Part shown: positions 53,878 to 62,898 of the stretch, piece after piece | How positions within the stretch are numbered: position 1 is the stretch's first letter | How the letters are laid out: each line of letters begins with the position of its first letter | Assembly: GCA_049889535.1 (NCBI GenBank) | Contig: JBMHDF010000008.1 | Coordinates: forward strand, 1-64,000 | Origin: JAYQKL01 sp049889535 | Lineage (GTDB): Bacteria > Pseudomonadota > Alphaproteobacteria > RS24 | Reading direction: 5' to 3' | Length of the DNA: 64,000 nucleotides | Notes under the pieces: model-generated | What the model was told of the DNA's origin: nothing | The model's input: the letters and a program-made list of their open reading frames with translations, nothing else | Database searches by the model: none | Position numbers and translations under genes: made by a program

Positions 53878-56577
53878 CTATTGCAGACGTTTAATGGCTG
53901 CCGTTAATTTTTCTTTTCGCGTTTCTTCTTCTGCTAAACGCTGGCGGTTTTCTTCAATCACCGCCTCTGGGGCCTTATCCAGAAAGCCTTGATTATTTAA
54001 TTTACCTGAAAGCTTTTTAATTTCAGCTTCAGCCTTTGCAATCTCTTTGGTTAAGCGCGCTTTTTCAGCATCTATATCAATAATATCAGCAAGTGGCAGC
54101 GCTAAAATCGTTTCATCTAATACAGTCTGCACAGCGCCTTCTGGCACACCATCAGATAATTGAACATCGGACAGACGCGCTAGGCGTTTTAAAACAGGCT
54201 CAAGCCGCTCAAGGCGAGACTGGGTTTCTGCTTGTGCGCCAACAATCAGCAAAGGAATTTGCGCGCCAGCGGGTACGTTCATTTCAGCCCGCACTGAGCG
54301 AATATCCGTAATCGCCTGTATCAGCCATTTCATTTCTGCATCGGCCTGAGAGTTGATGAGATTTTCAGATAAATTAGGCCACTTATCGAGCATTAAAAAC
54401 CCATCCCGCGTTGCGGTTTTGCCCCAAAGCTCTTCGGTGACAAATGGCATAAATGGATGCAGCAAACGCAGGGCGTGGTCTAACACCCATTTCGTAGCTG
54501 ACTGCGTTTCAGTCTTGACGGCCGCATCATCACCTTGAAGGCTTGGTTTGGCGAGCTCGACATACCAATCACAAAAATCATGCCAAATAAATTGATACAC
54601 CGCATTGGCCGCATCATTAAAGCGGTAAGCTTCAAGTGCTTGCGTCACCGCCTGTTGCGCGCGCACAGCCTGACCCACAATCCATTGCGTCAAGGGCAGG
54701 CTCGCTTTTTCCGGATTGAAATCTGGTGCATCAAAACAACCATTCATGTCGCAAAAACGCGCTGCGTTCCAAAGCTTTGTCCCAAAATTTCGATAGCCTT
54801 CCACGCGGCTTTCAGACAATTTAATATCCCGCCCCATCGCCGCCATTGCGGATAAGGTAAAGCGCAGAGCATCAGCACCGAATTTGTCGCAAATCTGAAG
54901 CGGGTCAATCACATTGCCTTTGGATTTAGACATTTTCGCGCCCTTTTCATCGCGCACCAATGCATGGATATAAACCGTGTGAAACGGCACTTCATCCATA
55001 AAATGCAAACCACTCATCATCATGCGTGCAACCCAGAAGAAAATAATGTCAAAACCTGTGACCAAAACATCTGTTTTATAATGTCGGGTTAAAACATTTG
55101 TTTTTTCAGGCCAACCAAGTGTAGAAAATGGCCAAAGCGCAGAAGAAAACCAAGTATCGAGAACATCTTCATCGCGCCGCAGTTCAGTCGCTTGTCCATA
55201 ATGCGCATCAGCCTTAGCCTGCGCTTCATCGGCGCTTTCTGCCACAAAGATTTCATCATCAGGCCCATACCATGCAGGGATACGATGCCCCCACCAGAGC
55301 TGGCGCGAAATACACCAAGGCTGGATATTATTCATCCATTCAAAATAGGTTTTTTCCCAGTTTTGCGGCACAAATTTAGTGTCACCATTCTTAACCGCCG
55401 CAATCGCTGGCGCGGCCATTGTTTTGGCATCGACATACCATTGGTCGGTCAGCCAAGGCTCAATCACAACATCTGACCGGTCACCAAAAGGCACCATATG
55501 CGTGTTATCTTCTATTTTTTCTAACAAGCCAAGCGCATCAATTTCTGCCACAACGCGTTTGCGCGCCTCAAACCTATCCATATCTTGCCAGCTATCACGA
55601 TTGGGCATATCAGCAAAAGCCTCATCGGATAAATCCAACTCGCCATGCGCGTTTAAGATATTTATCGCCGCAAGATTGCATCGGCGCCCCACCTCAAAAT
55701 CATTAAAATCATGCGCAGGTGTAATTTTAACAGCACCGGACCCCTGCTCAGGGTCAGCATAATTATCTGCAACTATTGGAATTTTGCGACCAACAATCGG
55801 TAAAACGACATTTTTGCCAATAAGGTTTTGGTAGCGCTCATCATCGGGATGCACAGCAACGCCCGTATCACCCAACATGGTTTCAGGACGCGTCGTGGCT
55901 ACTGTGATATGACCGGACCCGTCTTCAAGCGGATAGTTAAAATGCCACATATGGGACTGAACTTCTTTTTGAACGACTTCAAGATCAGAAATCGCAGTTA
56001 AAAGCTTTGGATCCCAATTTACCAGCCGCTTATCTTTATATATTAAGCCTTGCTCATAAAGCGCGACAAAGACTTTCAAAACCGCTTTTGATAAGCCTTC
56101 GTCCATTGTAAAGCGCTCGCGACTCCAATCACATGACGCACCAAGACGGCGAAGCTGTTTGGTTATGGTTGAGCCACTTTCTTCTTTCCATTGCCAGACG
56201 CGCTCTAAAAATGCTTCACGCCCCATGTCCCGTCTCGACGGTTCATTATTTTCTGCAAGCTGGCGCTCAACCACCATTTGGGTTGCAATGCCCGCATGGT
56301 CAGTGCCGGGCTGCCATAAAACATCACGCCCTCGCAGGCGTTCAAATCGGCATAAAACATCTTGCAGTGTGTTATTGAGCGCATGCCCCATATGCAAGCT
56401 TCCGGTTACATTTGGCGGCGGTATCACAATTGTGTAGGGCTCTGCCTCAGGCACACGCCCAGCCTTAAAACAATCTTGCTTTTCCCAAAGCGCATAAAGC
56501 CGGCTTTCCATTGTGCCGGGGTCGAATGTTTTTTCTAATCGGGCCGTATCCGAACTGTCAGACATAAAAGCACTCAT
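53878..56577 (-). CDS. valS: Valyl-tRNA synthetase
   Basis: 899 residues. PPPNVTGSLHMGHALNNTLQ carries the HIGH-type motif, KGAKMSKSKGNVIDP the KMSKS loop, and WCISRQLWWGHRIPAWYG plus the large editing domain (TTRPETMLGDTGVAV) identify ValRS. The C-terminal 70 residues are the charged coiled-coil tRNA-binding arm (KARLTKEIAKAEAEIKKL). Clearly full length. ilvD follows on the same strand, linking valine supply and valine charging. Confidence 0.97.
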   Translation of the reverse strand: MSAFMSDSSDTARLEKTFDPGTMESRLYALWEKQDCFKAGRVPEAEPYTIVIPPPNVTGSLHMGHALNNTLQDVLCRFERLRGRDVLWQPGTDHAGIATQMVVERQLAENNEPSRRDMGREAFLERVWQWKEESGSTITKQLRRLGASCDWSRERFTMDEGLSKAVLKVFVALYEQGLIYKDKRLVNWDPKLLTAISDLEVVQKEVQSHMWHFNYPLEDGSGHITVATTRPETMLGDTGVAVHPDDERYQNLIGKNVVLPIVGRKIPIVADNYADPEQGSGAVKITPAHDFNDFEVGRRCNLAAINILNAHGELDLSDEAFADMPNRDSWQDMDRFEARKRVVAEIDALGLLEKIEDNTHMVPFGDRSDVVIEPWLTDQWYVDAKTMAAPAIAAVKNGDTKFVPQNWEKTYFEWMNNIQPWCISRQLWWGHRIPAWYGPDDEIFVAESADEAQAKADAHYGQATELRRDEDVLDTWFSSALWPFSTLGWPEKTNVLTRHYKTDVLVTGFDIIFFWVARMMMSGLHFMDEVPFHTVYIHALVRDEKGAKMSKSKGNVIDPLQICDKFGADALRFTLSAMAAMGRDIKLSESRVEGYRNFGTKLWNAARFCDMNGCFDAPDFNPEKASLPLTQWIVGQAVRAQQAVTQALEAYRFNDAANAVYQFIWHDFCDWYVELAKPSLQGDDAAVKTETQSATKWVLDHALRLLHPFMPFVTEELWGKTATRDGFLMLDKWPNLSENLINSQADAEMKWLIQAITDIRSVRAEMNVPAGAQIPLLIVGAQAETQSRLERLEPVLKRLARLSDVQLSDGVPEGAVQTVLDETILALPLADIIDIDAEKARLTKEIAKAEAEIKKLSGKLNNQGFLDKAPEAVIEENRQRLAEEETRKEKLTAAIKRLQ

Positions 56578-56645
56578 TCTTAAAACGTTAAGCTTTTGAC
56601 CTACACCAAGCGCGGCGTGGCATCAAGCATGGTTTTAAGGAATTA

Positions 56646-57122
56646 TCAGCTTTTCTGCGATTTATCTAGAGTGTCAGAGATAATTAATCGGCCTGCCCGC
56701 AATTCGCGCGCTAGACAATCGCGCACCACAGCGTGAACCACATTTTGCAATACAGAAAATGATTCTGTTTCGGTGCGGTAATTTTGGCTTTCCAATAAAA
56801 AATCCTCTAAAGCACTGTTCATTCGGCTTTCTAATTGGGCTGTATCATTGGACGCAAAAGCCAAAGCCGGTGATGGTTTCCTTTTGCGGTTCCAGATTTT
56901 GCTAAACCAGTGTTTGCGGGGGCTTTTTTTAGGCGGCGCTGCAGCAGGCTGCGCTTCCAAATCAGACGCAGCTAAATAGGACATAATTGGTGGTGGTGAG
57001 GCTACAGAATTATAAGGCTGGTTGGCAACAGCATCTGCTATACGCTCAAAACACGGATCTCTTCTATCAGATTTTTCTAATGTATTTACAATAGGTTCTT
57101 TATTGTTCTTAATCTCTTGCAT
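56646..57122 (-). CDS. Uncharacterised protein at the popZ (DUF2497) position
   Basis: 158 residues, not recognised. Three parts can be seen: an N-terminal region with FERIADAVANQP; a proline/alanine linker (about 41-68) leading into a strongly basic, tryptophan-containing patch (KKSPRKHWFSKIWNRKRK, 65-82); and a C-terminal helical region (about 95-150, LESRMNSALEDFLLES and VVHAVVRDCLARELRAG). In relatives the tolC-valS interval holds popZ, but the usual popZ N-terminal EPTMEEILASIRRII-like motif is absent. It may be a diverged polar organiser or an unrelated gene. No membrane segment seen. Confidence 0.6.
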   Translation of the reverse strand: MQEIKNNKEPIVNTLEKSDRRDPCFERIADAVANQPYNSVASPPPIMSYLAASDLEAQPAAAPPKKSPRKHWFSKIWNRKRKPSPALAFASNDTAQLESRMNSALEDFLLESQNYRTETESFSVLQNVVHAVVRDCLARELRAGRLIISDTLDKSQKS

Positions 57123-57176
57123 AAGGCCTCCAAAATGTTTGGAACGTCTTACAAAATAATCGCAAAAAGAGACTAA

Positions 57177-58505
57177 CTATTTTTCAACCGCAGCTAAACC
57201 AATTTGGTTTCCAGTAAGCCCACCAATCGAAACCAAAAGACTATAAGCCGCAACAATCTGGTTTCTTTCAGCTTCAATCAAGGCAACGCGCGCGTCAAGC
57301 AATTCATTTTCAGCATCTAGCAAATCTAAAATCGAACGAATGCCAAGCTCACGCTCCTGTCGCACCCCTTCAAGCGCAATTTCTGCAGCTTTAATTTGCT
57401 TAGTTGAGGCTTCAATCTCACCAGAAGCAGCCTGAAAATTATACCAAGATGTTGTTACTTCTTTTTCAACCTGATTTTGCGCGGCATGCACCAATAAACG
57501 CGTTGTGCTTTTGACATATTGTGAAGCTCGAATAGCAGCAAGTGAACGCCCACCAGTAAAAATGGGCATGCTGACTTCAATACCGAAATTGGTAACTTCT
57601 TCTTCAATCCCCTGCTTCATGCGGTTTGGATCTTCCGTCACCGAGTAATTGCCAAATAGGGAAACCTTAGGAAGTGAAGCTGCTACCGCGCTATAAGATG
57701 CATAATCAGCACTTGAAGACTGCTCTTGAGAAAGTCTCAGCACGGGGCTTTGCCGCAAGCCTAAATCAAGCGCTTCTTCGAGACTGCCTGGTAATTCTGG
57801 CAAGACTTGGGGCGGCACCAGTCCTTCTGGAAGCTGGCCTATCACTTCCTTATAAGCCGCTGTTGATCCTGCCAAAGCTGCCTTTTGCCTTATCAAATTG
57901 GCCTGCGACAGTTCCAATCGAGATTCAGACTGTGCCACATCAGTGCGCGTGACAATCCCAACTTCAAACTGGTCTTTCACTGAAACATATTGACGCGTCA
58001 ACACTTCAACATTTTTCTCGCGCAAAGATAAAACGGCCTCATCGCGCAAAACCCCAAGATAGGCGCGCACTGCCCCGAGCAAAATTTGTTGTTCAGTTGA
58101 AACAAGACTTTGCTTTTCGGCGCGGATATCAGCACGGGTTTGTAAAATATCACTAGCATTTTTACCGCTTGTAAAAACATCCATTTTGGCATTCACACCC
58201 CAGCTATCATTGCGATGCTGGCCAACCAGGCTAGTCTCCTCGCCCGTGAAATCATTAATAGTGGTTGTGTCATTAGTGCTGGAGCGCGCATAAGCGGTGA
58301 CCTGCGGCATGGTTGCACTAAACGCCACAATCTGATTTTGCCGAAATGCCAAATATTTAGCCCGGTCCGATGAAAGTTTTGGATTGCTTTCCAACGCGAT
58401 TTGCAGCGCTTCTTCCAATGTCGTTGCATGAAGCAGCGCAGGAGAAAGTAAAACACCACAAAAAATAGCGGTATTTAAAAGCAGAGTTGTTAGTTGTTTC
58501 AGCAT
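57177..58505 (-). CDS. tolC: TolC family outer-membrane channel
   Basis: 442 residues with a signal peptide ending near PALLHA. The mature protein starts TTLEEALQIALESNPKL and has the duplicated outer-membrane-efflux-protein architecture: alternating strands and long helices, such as VSVKDQFEVGIVTRTDVAQSE and its second-half equivalent VRQERELGIRSILDLLDAE. It forms the trimeric exit duct for type I secretion and RND efflux. No membrane-fusion or transporter partner is adjacent. pcm lies upstream by about 50 bases. Confidence 0.95.
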   Translation of the reverse strand: MLKQLTTLLLNTAIFCGVLLSPALLHATTLEEALQIALESNPKLSSDRAKYLAFRQNQIVAFSATMPQVTAYARSSTNDTTTINDFTGEETSLVGQHRNDSWGVNAKMDVFTSGKNASDILQTRADIRAEKQSLVSTEQQILLGAVRAYLGVLRDEAVLSLREKNVEVLTRQYVSVKDQFEVGIVTRTDVAQSESRLELSQANLIRQKAALAGSTAAYKEVIGQLPEGLVPPQVLPELPGSLEEALDLGLRQSPVLRLSQEQSSSADYASYSAVAASLPKVSLFGNYSVTEDPNRMKQGIEEEVTNFGIEVSMPIFTGGRSLAAIRASQYVKSTTRLLVHAAQNQVEKEVTTSWYNFQAASGEIEASTKQIKAAEIALEGVRQERELGIRSILDLLDAENELLDARVALIEAERNQIVAAYSLLVSIGGLTGNQIGLAAVEK

Positions 58506-58554
58506 TTATTCACCAAGCACTTCATCAACGAGCCAGAATGGCCAGTTTTCATTC

Positions 58555-59220
58555 TTAGAATGAAAAAGCCTCTTCTTTCTCAAAACCGGGAACTTGTTCC
58601 GTTATCATCTCAAACGCAGCACGCACCGAAATACTGTCATTTATTTTTGTAAAAACCATACCAGATGCTGTTTGGTTATGCTCTGACACACAGACCAAAC
58701 GCCCCTTATCGTTTAATTGCGCCAAAAGCGATGCAGGCACTTCTGGCACAAAACCATTAATGAGAATCACATCATATGGGCCTTGTTTTGCTTGCCCTTC
58801 GGCGTGCGCCCCCGTAACAATCACGCCATTATCAACATCCAAATCAAGCAAAATTTGACTGCCCTTATCCGCCAGTTCACTATCTTGCTCAACCCCAACA
58901 ACACCTCCGCCAAGCGCCGATAAAACAGCAGTTGAATAACCTGTTCCACAAGCAATATCGAGTATCAAATCATTGGGCTGTATCTCGGCTAGCTCAACCA
59001 GCAAAGCAAATGTCAGGGGCGCAATAAGTTTTCGGTCAAAAGATTGCGATACGGATTTATCCATATAAGCAATAGCCGCATGGTCTTTGCCAACAAATAA
59101 CTCTCGCGGCACTTGTGACATAATATCCCATATTTTCATATTGCGGACACCGCCAGGCTTAACCTGACTTTCCACCATGTTTATTCGAGCGCGCTGAAAA
59201 TCGATGGCAATATCTGACAT
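58555..59220 (-). CDS. Protein-L-isoaspartate O-methyltransferase-like protein
   Basis: 221 residues of PCMT fold. ARINMVESQVKPGGV is a conserved N-terminal block in the alphaproteobacterial subgroup paired with tolC, and LILDIACGTGYSTAVL (about 85-100) is the SAM-binding motif. True Pcm enzymes methylate isoaspartate residues; this subgroup's activity is not certain. It immediately precedes tolC, separated by 49 bases, as in many relatives. Confidence 0.88.
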   Translation of the reverse strand: MSDIAIDFQRARINMVESQVKPGGVRNMKIWDIMSQVPRELFVGKDHAAIAYMDKSVSQSFDRKLIAPLTFALLVELAEIQPNDLILDIACGTGYSTAVLSALGGGVVGVEQDSELADKGSQILLDLDVDNGVIVTGAHAEGQAKQGPYDVILINGFVPEVPASLLAQLNDKGRLVCVSEHNQTASGMVFTKINDSISVRAAFEMITEQVPGFEKEEAFSF

Positions 59221-59371
59221 TTCTTATCCATTAATTATAGTTTTCAAATTTAAGCTGAAAATCTATGGGTTGAATCTCACTTCTATATAAGCCGCTTGGG
59301 CGTTAAATTCAACGACTGACTGATAGTATTTATTTTATTATACGCGTTTAAAAGCATTGTATTAAGTTTGC

Positions 59372-59388
59372 GGCTTTGATACAAAGCC
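59372..59388. repeat. Short hairpin just upstream of tRNA-Cys
   Basis: GGCTTTG (59372-59378) and CAAAGCC (59382-59388) form a perfect 7-bp stem with a 3-base loop, ending 9 bases before the tRNA. No T run follows. It may be a processing or promoter-proximal structure, or chance. Confidence 0.4.
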
Positions 59389-59397
59389 ATTGATTTT

Positions 59398-59471
59398 GGC
59401 CACGTGGCGGAGTGGTGACGCAGCGGCCTGCAAAGCCGTGTACCCCGGTTCGATTCCGGGCGTGGCCTCCA
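59398..59471 (+). tRNA. tRNA-Cys (anticodon GCA)
   Basis: GGCCACG (59398-59404) pairs perfectly with CGTGGCC (59461-59467), then discriminator T and encoded CCA. The anticodon GCA is at 59430-59432, and the T-arm is CCCCGGTTCGATTCCGGG. U at position 73 is the expected cysteine identity element. Confidence 0.97.
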
Positions 59472-59481
59472 AAATCTTATG

Positions 59482-59530
59482 ATGGATATATTTTAGCACT
59501 TGCTTAAATATTTTGTTTTGATATATCCAT
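59482..59530. repeat. Inverted repeat in the spacer between tRNA-Cys and tRNA-Asn
   Basis: ATGGATATAT (59482-59491) is the exact reverse complement of ATATATCCAT (59521-59530), with a 29-base spacer. In a joint precursor transcript the arms would fold into a stem between the two tRNAs. Confidence 0.55.
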
Positions 59531-59544
59531 TTGCGTGGTTGTGA

Positions 59545-59620
59545 TCCGCCTTAGCTCAGTTGGTAGAGCAAATGACTGTTAATCATTGGGTCGCTGGTTC
59601 GAGTCCAGCAGGCGGAGCCA
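59545..59620 (+). tRNA. tRNA-Asn (anticodon GTT)
   Basis: TCCGCCT (59545-59551) pairs with AGGCGGA (59610-59616), followed by discriminator G and CCA. The anticodon GTT is at 59578-59580, with D-arm AGCTCAGTTGGTAGAGC and T-arm GCTGGTTCGAGTCCAGC. It lies 73 bases after tRNA-Cys on the same strand. Confidence 0.97.
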
Positions 59621-59637
59621 CCTTTTCCTTAAATAGA

Positions 59638-60045
59638 TTACCCCAAAAATGTAACCGGACGATGTTCCAAATATTCAACTTCGAGCTTGCGATGCGTGAA
59701 TAGCCATTTGCCATCAACACAACGCCACTTGTCCTGATACCGAATCCCCCAGACCTGAATAGCATCCTCATCTTTAAGCAGATGGTCGGCAACACAATAG
59801 GTTTCCCCAAAAGCTGTATCCCCTTCAACTGTAATCAAGCTTTGGTGTAATCTGTGCATGGTCATACGAAAATTTTCATCAAGCATCGTGATCGTGCCAA
59901 CACAGGCCTCAATACCCTCATATTTAAAGCCCTGCCCCTCAATTATGCAATTTTCATCAATGACGGTTTTATAAAGGTCGACCTTACGCCGGTCGAGACT
60001 ATGCGCATAAATTTTTAAAGTTTCTTCAATTTGTTCCTTAGACAT
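59638..60045 (-). CDS. SnoaL/NTF2-like protein
   Basis: 135 residues from the ATG at 60045 (GAGGGTGAT just upstream); the frame is open further up but without a better start. MSKEQIEETLKIYAHSLDRRK begins a cone-shaped NTF2-like fold, followed by YKTVIDENCIIEGQGFKYEG, GDTAFGETYCVADHL and the C-terminal RYQDKWRCVDGKWLFTHRKLE, a frequent SnoaL_4 pattern. Such proteins are hydratases, isomerases or ligand-binding. It is divergent from phrB, 73 bases apart, and may share regulation with that cluster. Confidence 0.8.
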   Translation of the reverse strand: MSKEQIEETLKIYAHSLDRRKVDLYKTVIDENCIIEGQGFKYEGIEACVGTITMLDENFRMTMHRLHQSLITVEGDTAFGETYCVADHLLKDEDAIQVWGIRYQDKWRCVDGKWLFTHRKLEVEYLEHRPVTFLG

Positions 60046-60118
60046 ATCACCCTCTTCATTTTGAACTAATCCATAATAGCCTGAAAACCGTATAAATTTA
60101 AAGCCAAAGGAGGATGAC

Positions 60119-61567
60119 GTGTCCCAGCCCATCATTGTGTGGTTCCGTCAAGATTTACGAATTGATGATAATCCGGCCCTTAATTTTGCGATTGAGAGCA
60201 AGAAGCCGGTTATCCCTATTTATATTGTTTCTGATGATGCACGCCCATTAGGGGCTATGAGTCTGTGGTGGCGTGATGCCTCACTCAAAAGTCTTGCGCA
60301 AAAATTAGCAGATATCGGCGCCCAACTGTTGATTGCAGAGGGGTCTCCTCTTGAAATCCTCAAATCACTTATTTCCGAAACCAAAGCCAATTCAGTATGT
60401 TGGAATAGGGTTTATGAACCCGCACTGGTGGCACGAGACAAAATTATCAAGCAGGAGCTTAAGGATAACGCCATTCAGGTTGAAAGCTTTAACGCCAGCT
60501 TGCTATTTGAACCTTGGGAGATACAAAATAAATCCGGCACGCCCTTTAAAGTTTTCACACCATTTTGGCGCCATTGTATGGCGCGGGCGCAAGACACCCC
60601 TCTCAGCCCCCCCATCAATCCACCAAAACACATAACTGGCTATCAAGGTGACATTGAAAACACGCCACTTACCCATATCGACCAAGCGCTAAATGCCCCA
60701 TTGCCCGACCACGCAAATCAAACATCTGGTTTATTTTTTCCAGGCGAAGGTGGCGCCTGGGCAAAGTTAAATCAATTTACTGCCAGTGCTTTAGAACAAT
60801 ATGCTGATGGACGCGATTTCCCCGCGCTTGATGCAACATCGCGCCTGTCACCGCATTTACGCTGGGGTGAAATTAGCCCACGCCGCATATGGGCGCATCT
60901 TCATCAAAGCGCTGAACAAGGCAATATTCGTGCAAATAATCTGAATAAATTTTTATCCGAACTGGGCTGGCGCGAGTTTTCGACACATTTAATGTTCATT
61001 AACCCCAATATGCATGAAGAAAATTTACAAAAACAATTTGACGCTTTTGCGTGGGAAAAAAATGATGAATTATTAGAGCGCTGGAAATATGGCGAAACTG
61101 GTTATCCGATGGTTGATGCGGGCATGCGCGAATTATTGACAACCGGTTTTATGCATAATCGTGTGCGCATGATTACGGCAAGCTTCCTGATAAAACATCT
61201 TTTGATTGACTGGCGCGAAGGTGAAAAATGGTTTTGGGAACGCCTAGTTGATGCAGATATGGCGAACAACCCGGCTGGCTGGCAATGGGTTGCAGGATGC
61301 GGTGCTGATGCCGCGCCTTTTTTCAGAATTTTTAATCCGATTATTCAAGGGCAGAAATTTGACCCTGATGGCACCTATATAAAACACCATCTGCCAGCCC
61401 TTAAAAAATTAAGCGGCAAAACATTATTTTCTCCATGGACGGCGAAACCAGAAATATTAAACCACGCCCATATTGAACTTGGAACGGACTACCCTGCCCC
61501 CATAGTTCAACATGATCAGGCACGAGAACGGGCATTAACAGCCTTTAAAAATTTAAGGGCAGAGTAA
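60119..61567 (+). CDS. phrB: Class I CPD DNA photolyase
   Basis: 482 residues starting with GTG, supported by AAAGGAGG five bases upstream. The N-terminal antenna domain opens IVWFRQDLRIDDNPAL; the FAD domain has LSELGWREFSTHLMF, TGYPMVDAGMREL, MHNRVRMITASFLIKHLL and DADMANNPAGWQWVAG, all conserved in class I photolyases, including the DNA-binding WQW region. It repairs cyclobutane pyrimidine dimers using blue light. First gene of a run with the amine-oxidase-like, DUF1365 and cyclopropane-synthase genes, a grouping known from the singlet-oxygen response of Rhodobacter. Confidence 0.96.
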   Translation: MSQPIIVWFRQDLRIDDNPALNFAIESKKPVIPIYIVSDDARPLGAMSLWWRDASLKSLAQKLADIGAQLLIAEGSPLEILKSLISETKANSVCWNRVYEPALVARDKIIKQELKDNAIQVESFNASLLFEPWEIQNKSGTPFKVFTPFWRHCMARAQDTPLSPPINPPKHITGYQGDIENTPLTHIDQALNAPLPDHANQTSGLFFPGEGGAWAKLNQFTASALEQYADGRDFPALDATSRLSPHLRWGEISPRRIWAHLHQSAEQGNIRANNLNKFLSELGWREFSTHLMFINPNMHEENLQKQFDAFAWEKNDELLERWKYGETGYPMVDAGMRELLTTGFMHNRVRMITASFLIKHLLIDWREGEKWFWERLVDADMANNPAGWQWVAGCGADAAPFFRIFNPIIQGQKFDPDGTYIKHHLPALKKLSGKTLFSPWTAKPEILNHAHIELGTDYPAPIVQHDQARERALTAFKNLRAE

Positions 61568-61584
61568 AAATAGAAAGCTTAATC

Positions 61585-62898
61585 ATGAAAATTGCTGTTA
61601 TTGGTGCGGGTATTTCCGGTCTTGCGTCTGCGTATTTTTTATCTCAAAAACACGAAGTCACCTTATTTGAAAAACGCAAACGACTTGGTGGGCATAGCGC
61701 GACCAAGACGATTGATTATGACAACACCTATTTGCGCGTGGATACGGGTTTTATCGTTTACAATGACCTGAATTATCCAAATTTAGTGAAGCTCTTTAAG
61801 CATTTAAATGTGCCAACCGAAGCCAGCAATATGAGCTTTTCATTCAGTGCTTCAAGCAATGATGCGCCAGGCATATTTGAATGGGCTGGCCATAGCCTCA
61901 ACAGCGTGTTTGCCCAGCGAAAAAATTTATTCAGACCTAAATTCTGGCATATGCTCTTTGAAATTTTGCGCTTTAATAAATTGGTGCGCAAAATGGAGAT
62001 TGGAGAAACCAACAATCATGACCTGTCTTTAAAAGACTGGCTGGTGGCTCATCGTTTTTCACAAAACTTTCAATCTTCGTACTTATTGCCTATGGCAGCA
62101 GCAATTTGGTCAACGCCAGCACAGGAGATTCTCGCCTTTCCTGCTATGCGCTTTATGGCATTTTTCAAAAACCATCGGCTTGTTGACAAAGACCGTCCAA
62201 AATGGCGTACCGTGCGCGGTGGTAGCCAGGAATATGTCAAAAAAATTGCTTCGCATTTGTCTCATATTCAACTCGATACCCATATCGAAAAAGTTGTCCG
62301 ACACGATAAAGGGGTTCGCATTCATTTAATCGATGAGACACACCAAGATTTCGACGCCGTTGTTTTTGCAACCCACACCAATCAATGTTTATCCATGCTC
62401 GACACACCAACCCCCGCAGAGCAAGAAATTTTAGGGGCTATTGCCTATAAGCCGAACAAAGTTTATCTCCATCGGGACCAAAACTATATGCCCCAAAGGC
62501 GCCTTACATGGGCAGCATGGAATTATTTGAGTGAACTGCCGTCTCAAGAAAAAAGCGAATTGGCGGTCACTTACTGGATGAATAAATTACAAAATTTAAG
62601 CGATGAAATGCCGGTTTTTGTCACGCTGAACCCCAAACAAGCGCCGCGCAAGGAATTGACTTTTGGGGTTTATGAATATGACCATCCACAATTTAACCGC
62701 GCGGCGCTGATGGCGCAGGATAATTTATCCGCCATTCAGGGCCAGCAAAATACATATTTCTGCGGCGCGTGGACGGGTTATGGCTTCCATGAAGATGGGT
62801 TGAAATCAGCCATTGCCATAGCGCGGGCTTTTGAGGTGGCGCTGCCATGGGAAACACACACACCTAAGAGTAAAAAATTGCCACAGGCGGCCGAATGA
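61585..62898 (+). CDS. FAD-dependent amine-oxidase-like protein
   Basis: 437 residues. IAVIGAGISGLASAYFLS is the FAD-binding GxGxxG at the very N-terminus, with LFEKRKRLGGHSAT after the second strand; VRGGSQEYVKKI and the C-terminal FCGAWTGYGFHEDGLKSAI close the fold. Members of this subgroup regularly accompany DUF1365 and cyclopropane-fatty-acid synthase genes and are thought to modify lipid acyl chains. The gene overlaps the DUF1365 gene by four bases and follows photolyase by 17 bases, so they form an operon. Confidence 0.9.
   Translation: MKIAVIGAGISGLASAYFLSQKHEVTLFEKRKRLGGHSATKTIDYDNTYLRVDTGFIVYNDLNYPNLVKLFKHLNVPTEASNMSFSFSASSNDAPGIFEWAGHSLNSVFAQRKNLFRPKFWHMLFEILRFNKLVRKMEIGETNNHDLSLKDWLVAHRFSQNFQSSYLLPMAAAIWSTPAQEILAFPAMRFMAFFKNHRLVDKDRPKWRTVRGGSQEYVKKIASHLSHIQLDTHIEKVVRHDKGVRIHLIDETHQDFDAVVFATHTNQCLSMLDTPTPAEQEILGAIAYKPNKVYLHRDQNYMPQRRLTWAAWNYLSELPSQEKSELAVTYWMNKLQNLSDEMPVFVTLNPKQAPRKELTFGVYEYDHPQFNRAALMAQDNLSAIQGQQNTYFCGAWTGYGFHEDGLKSAIAIARAFEVALPWETHTPKSKKLPQAAE

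Noticed and set aside
52147..56577. Long plus-strand open frames across ilvD and valS
   Set aside because: They are shadows of highly conserved minus-strand enzymes and encode low-complexity peptides.
60046..60118. ECF sigma-factor promoter for phrB
   Set aside because: Neither a TGATCC-type nor a GGAAC-N16-CGTT-type pair at correct spacing was found.
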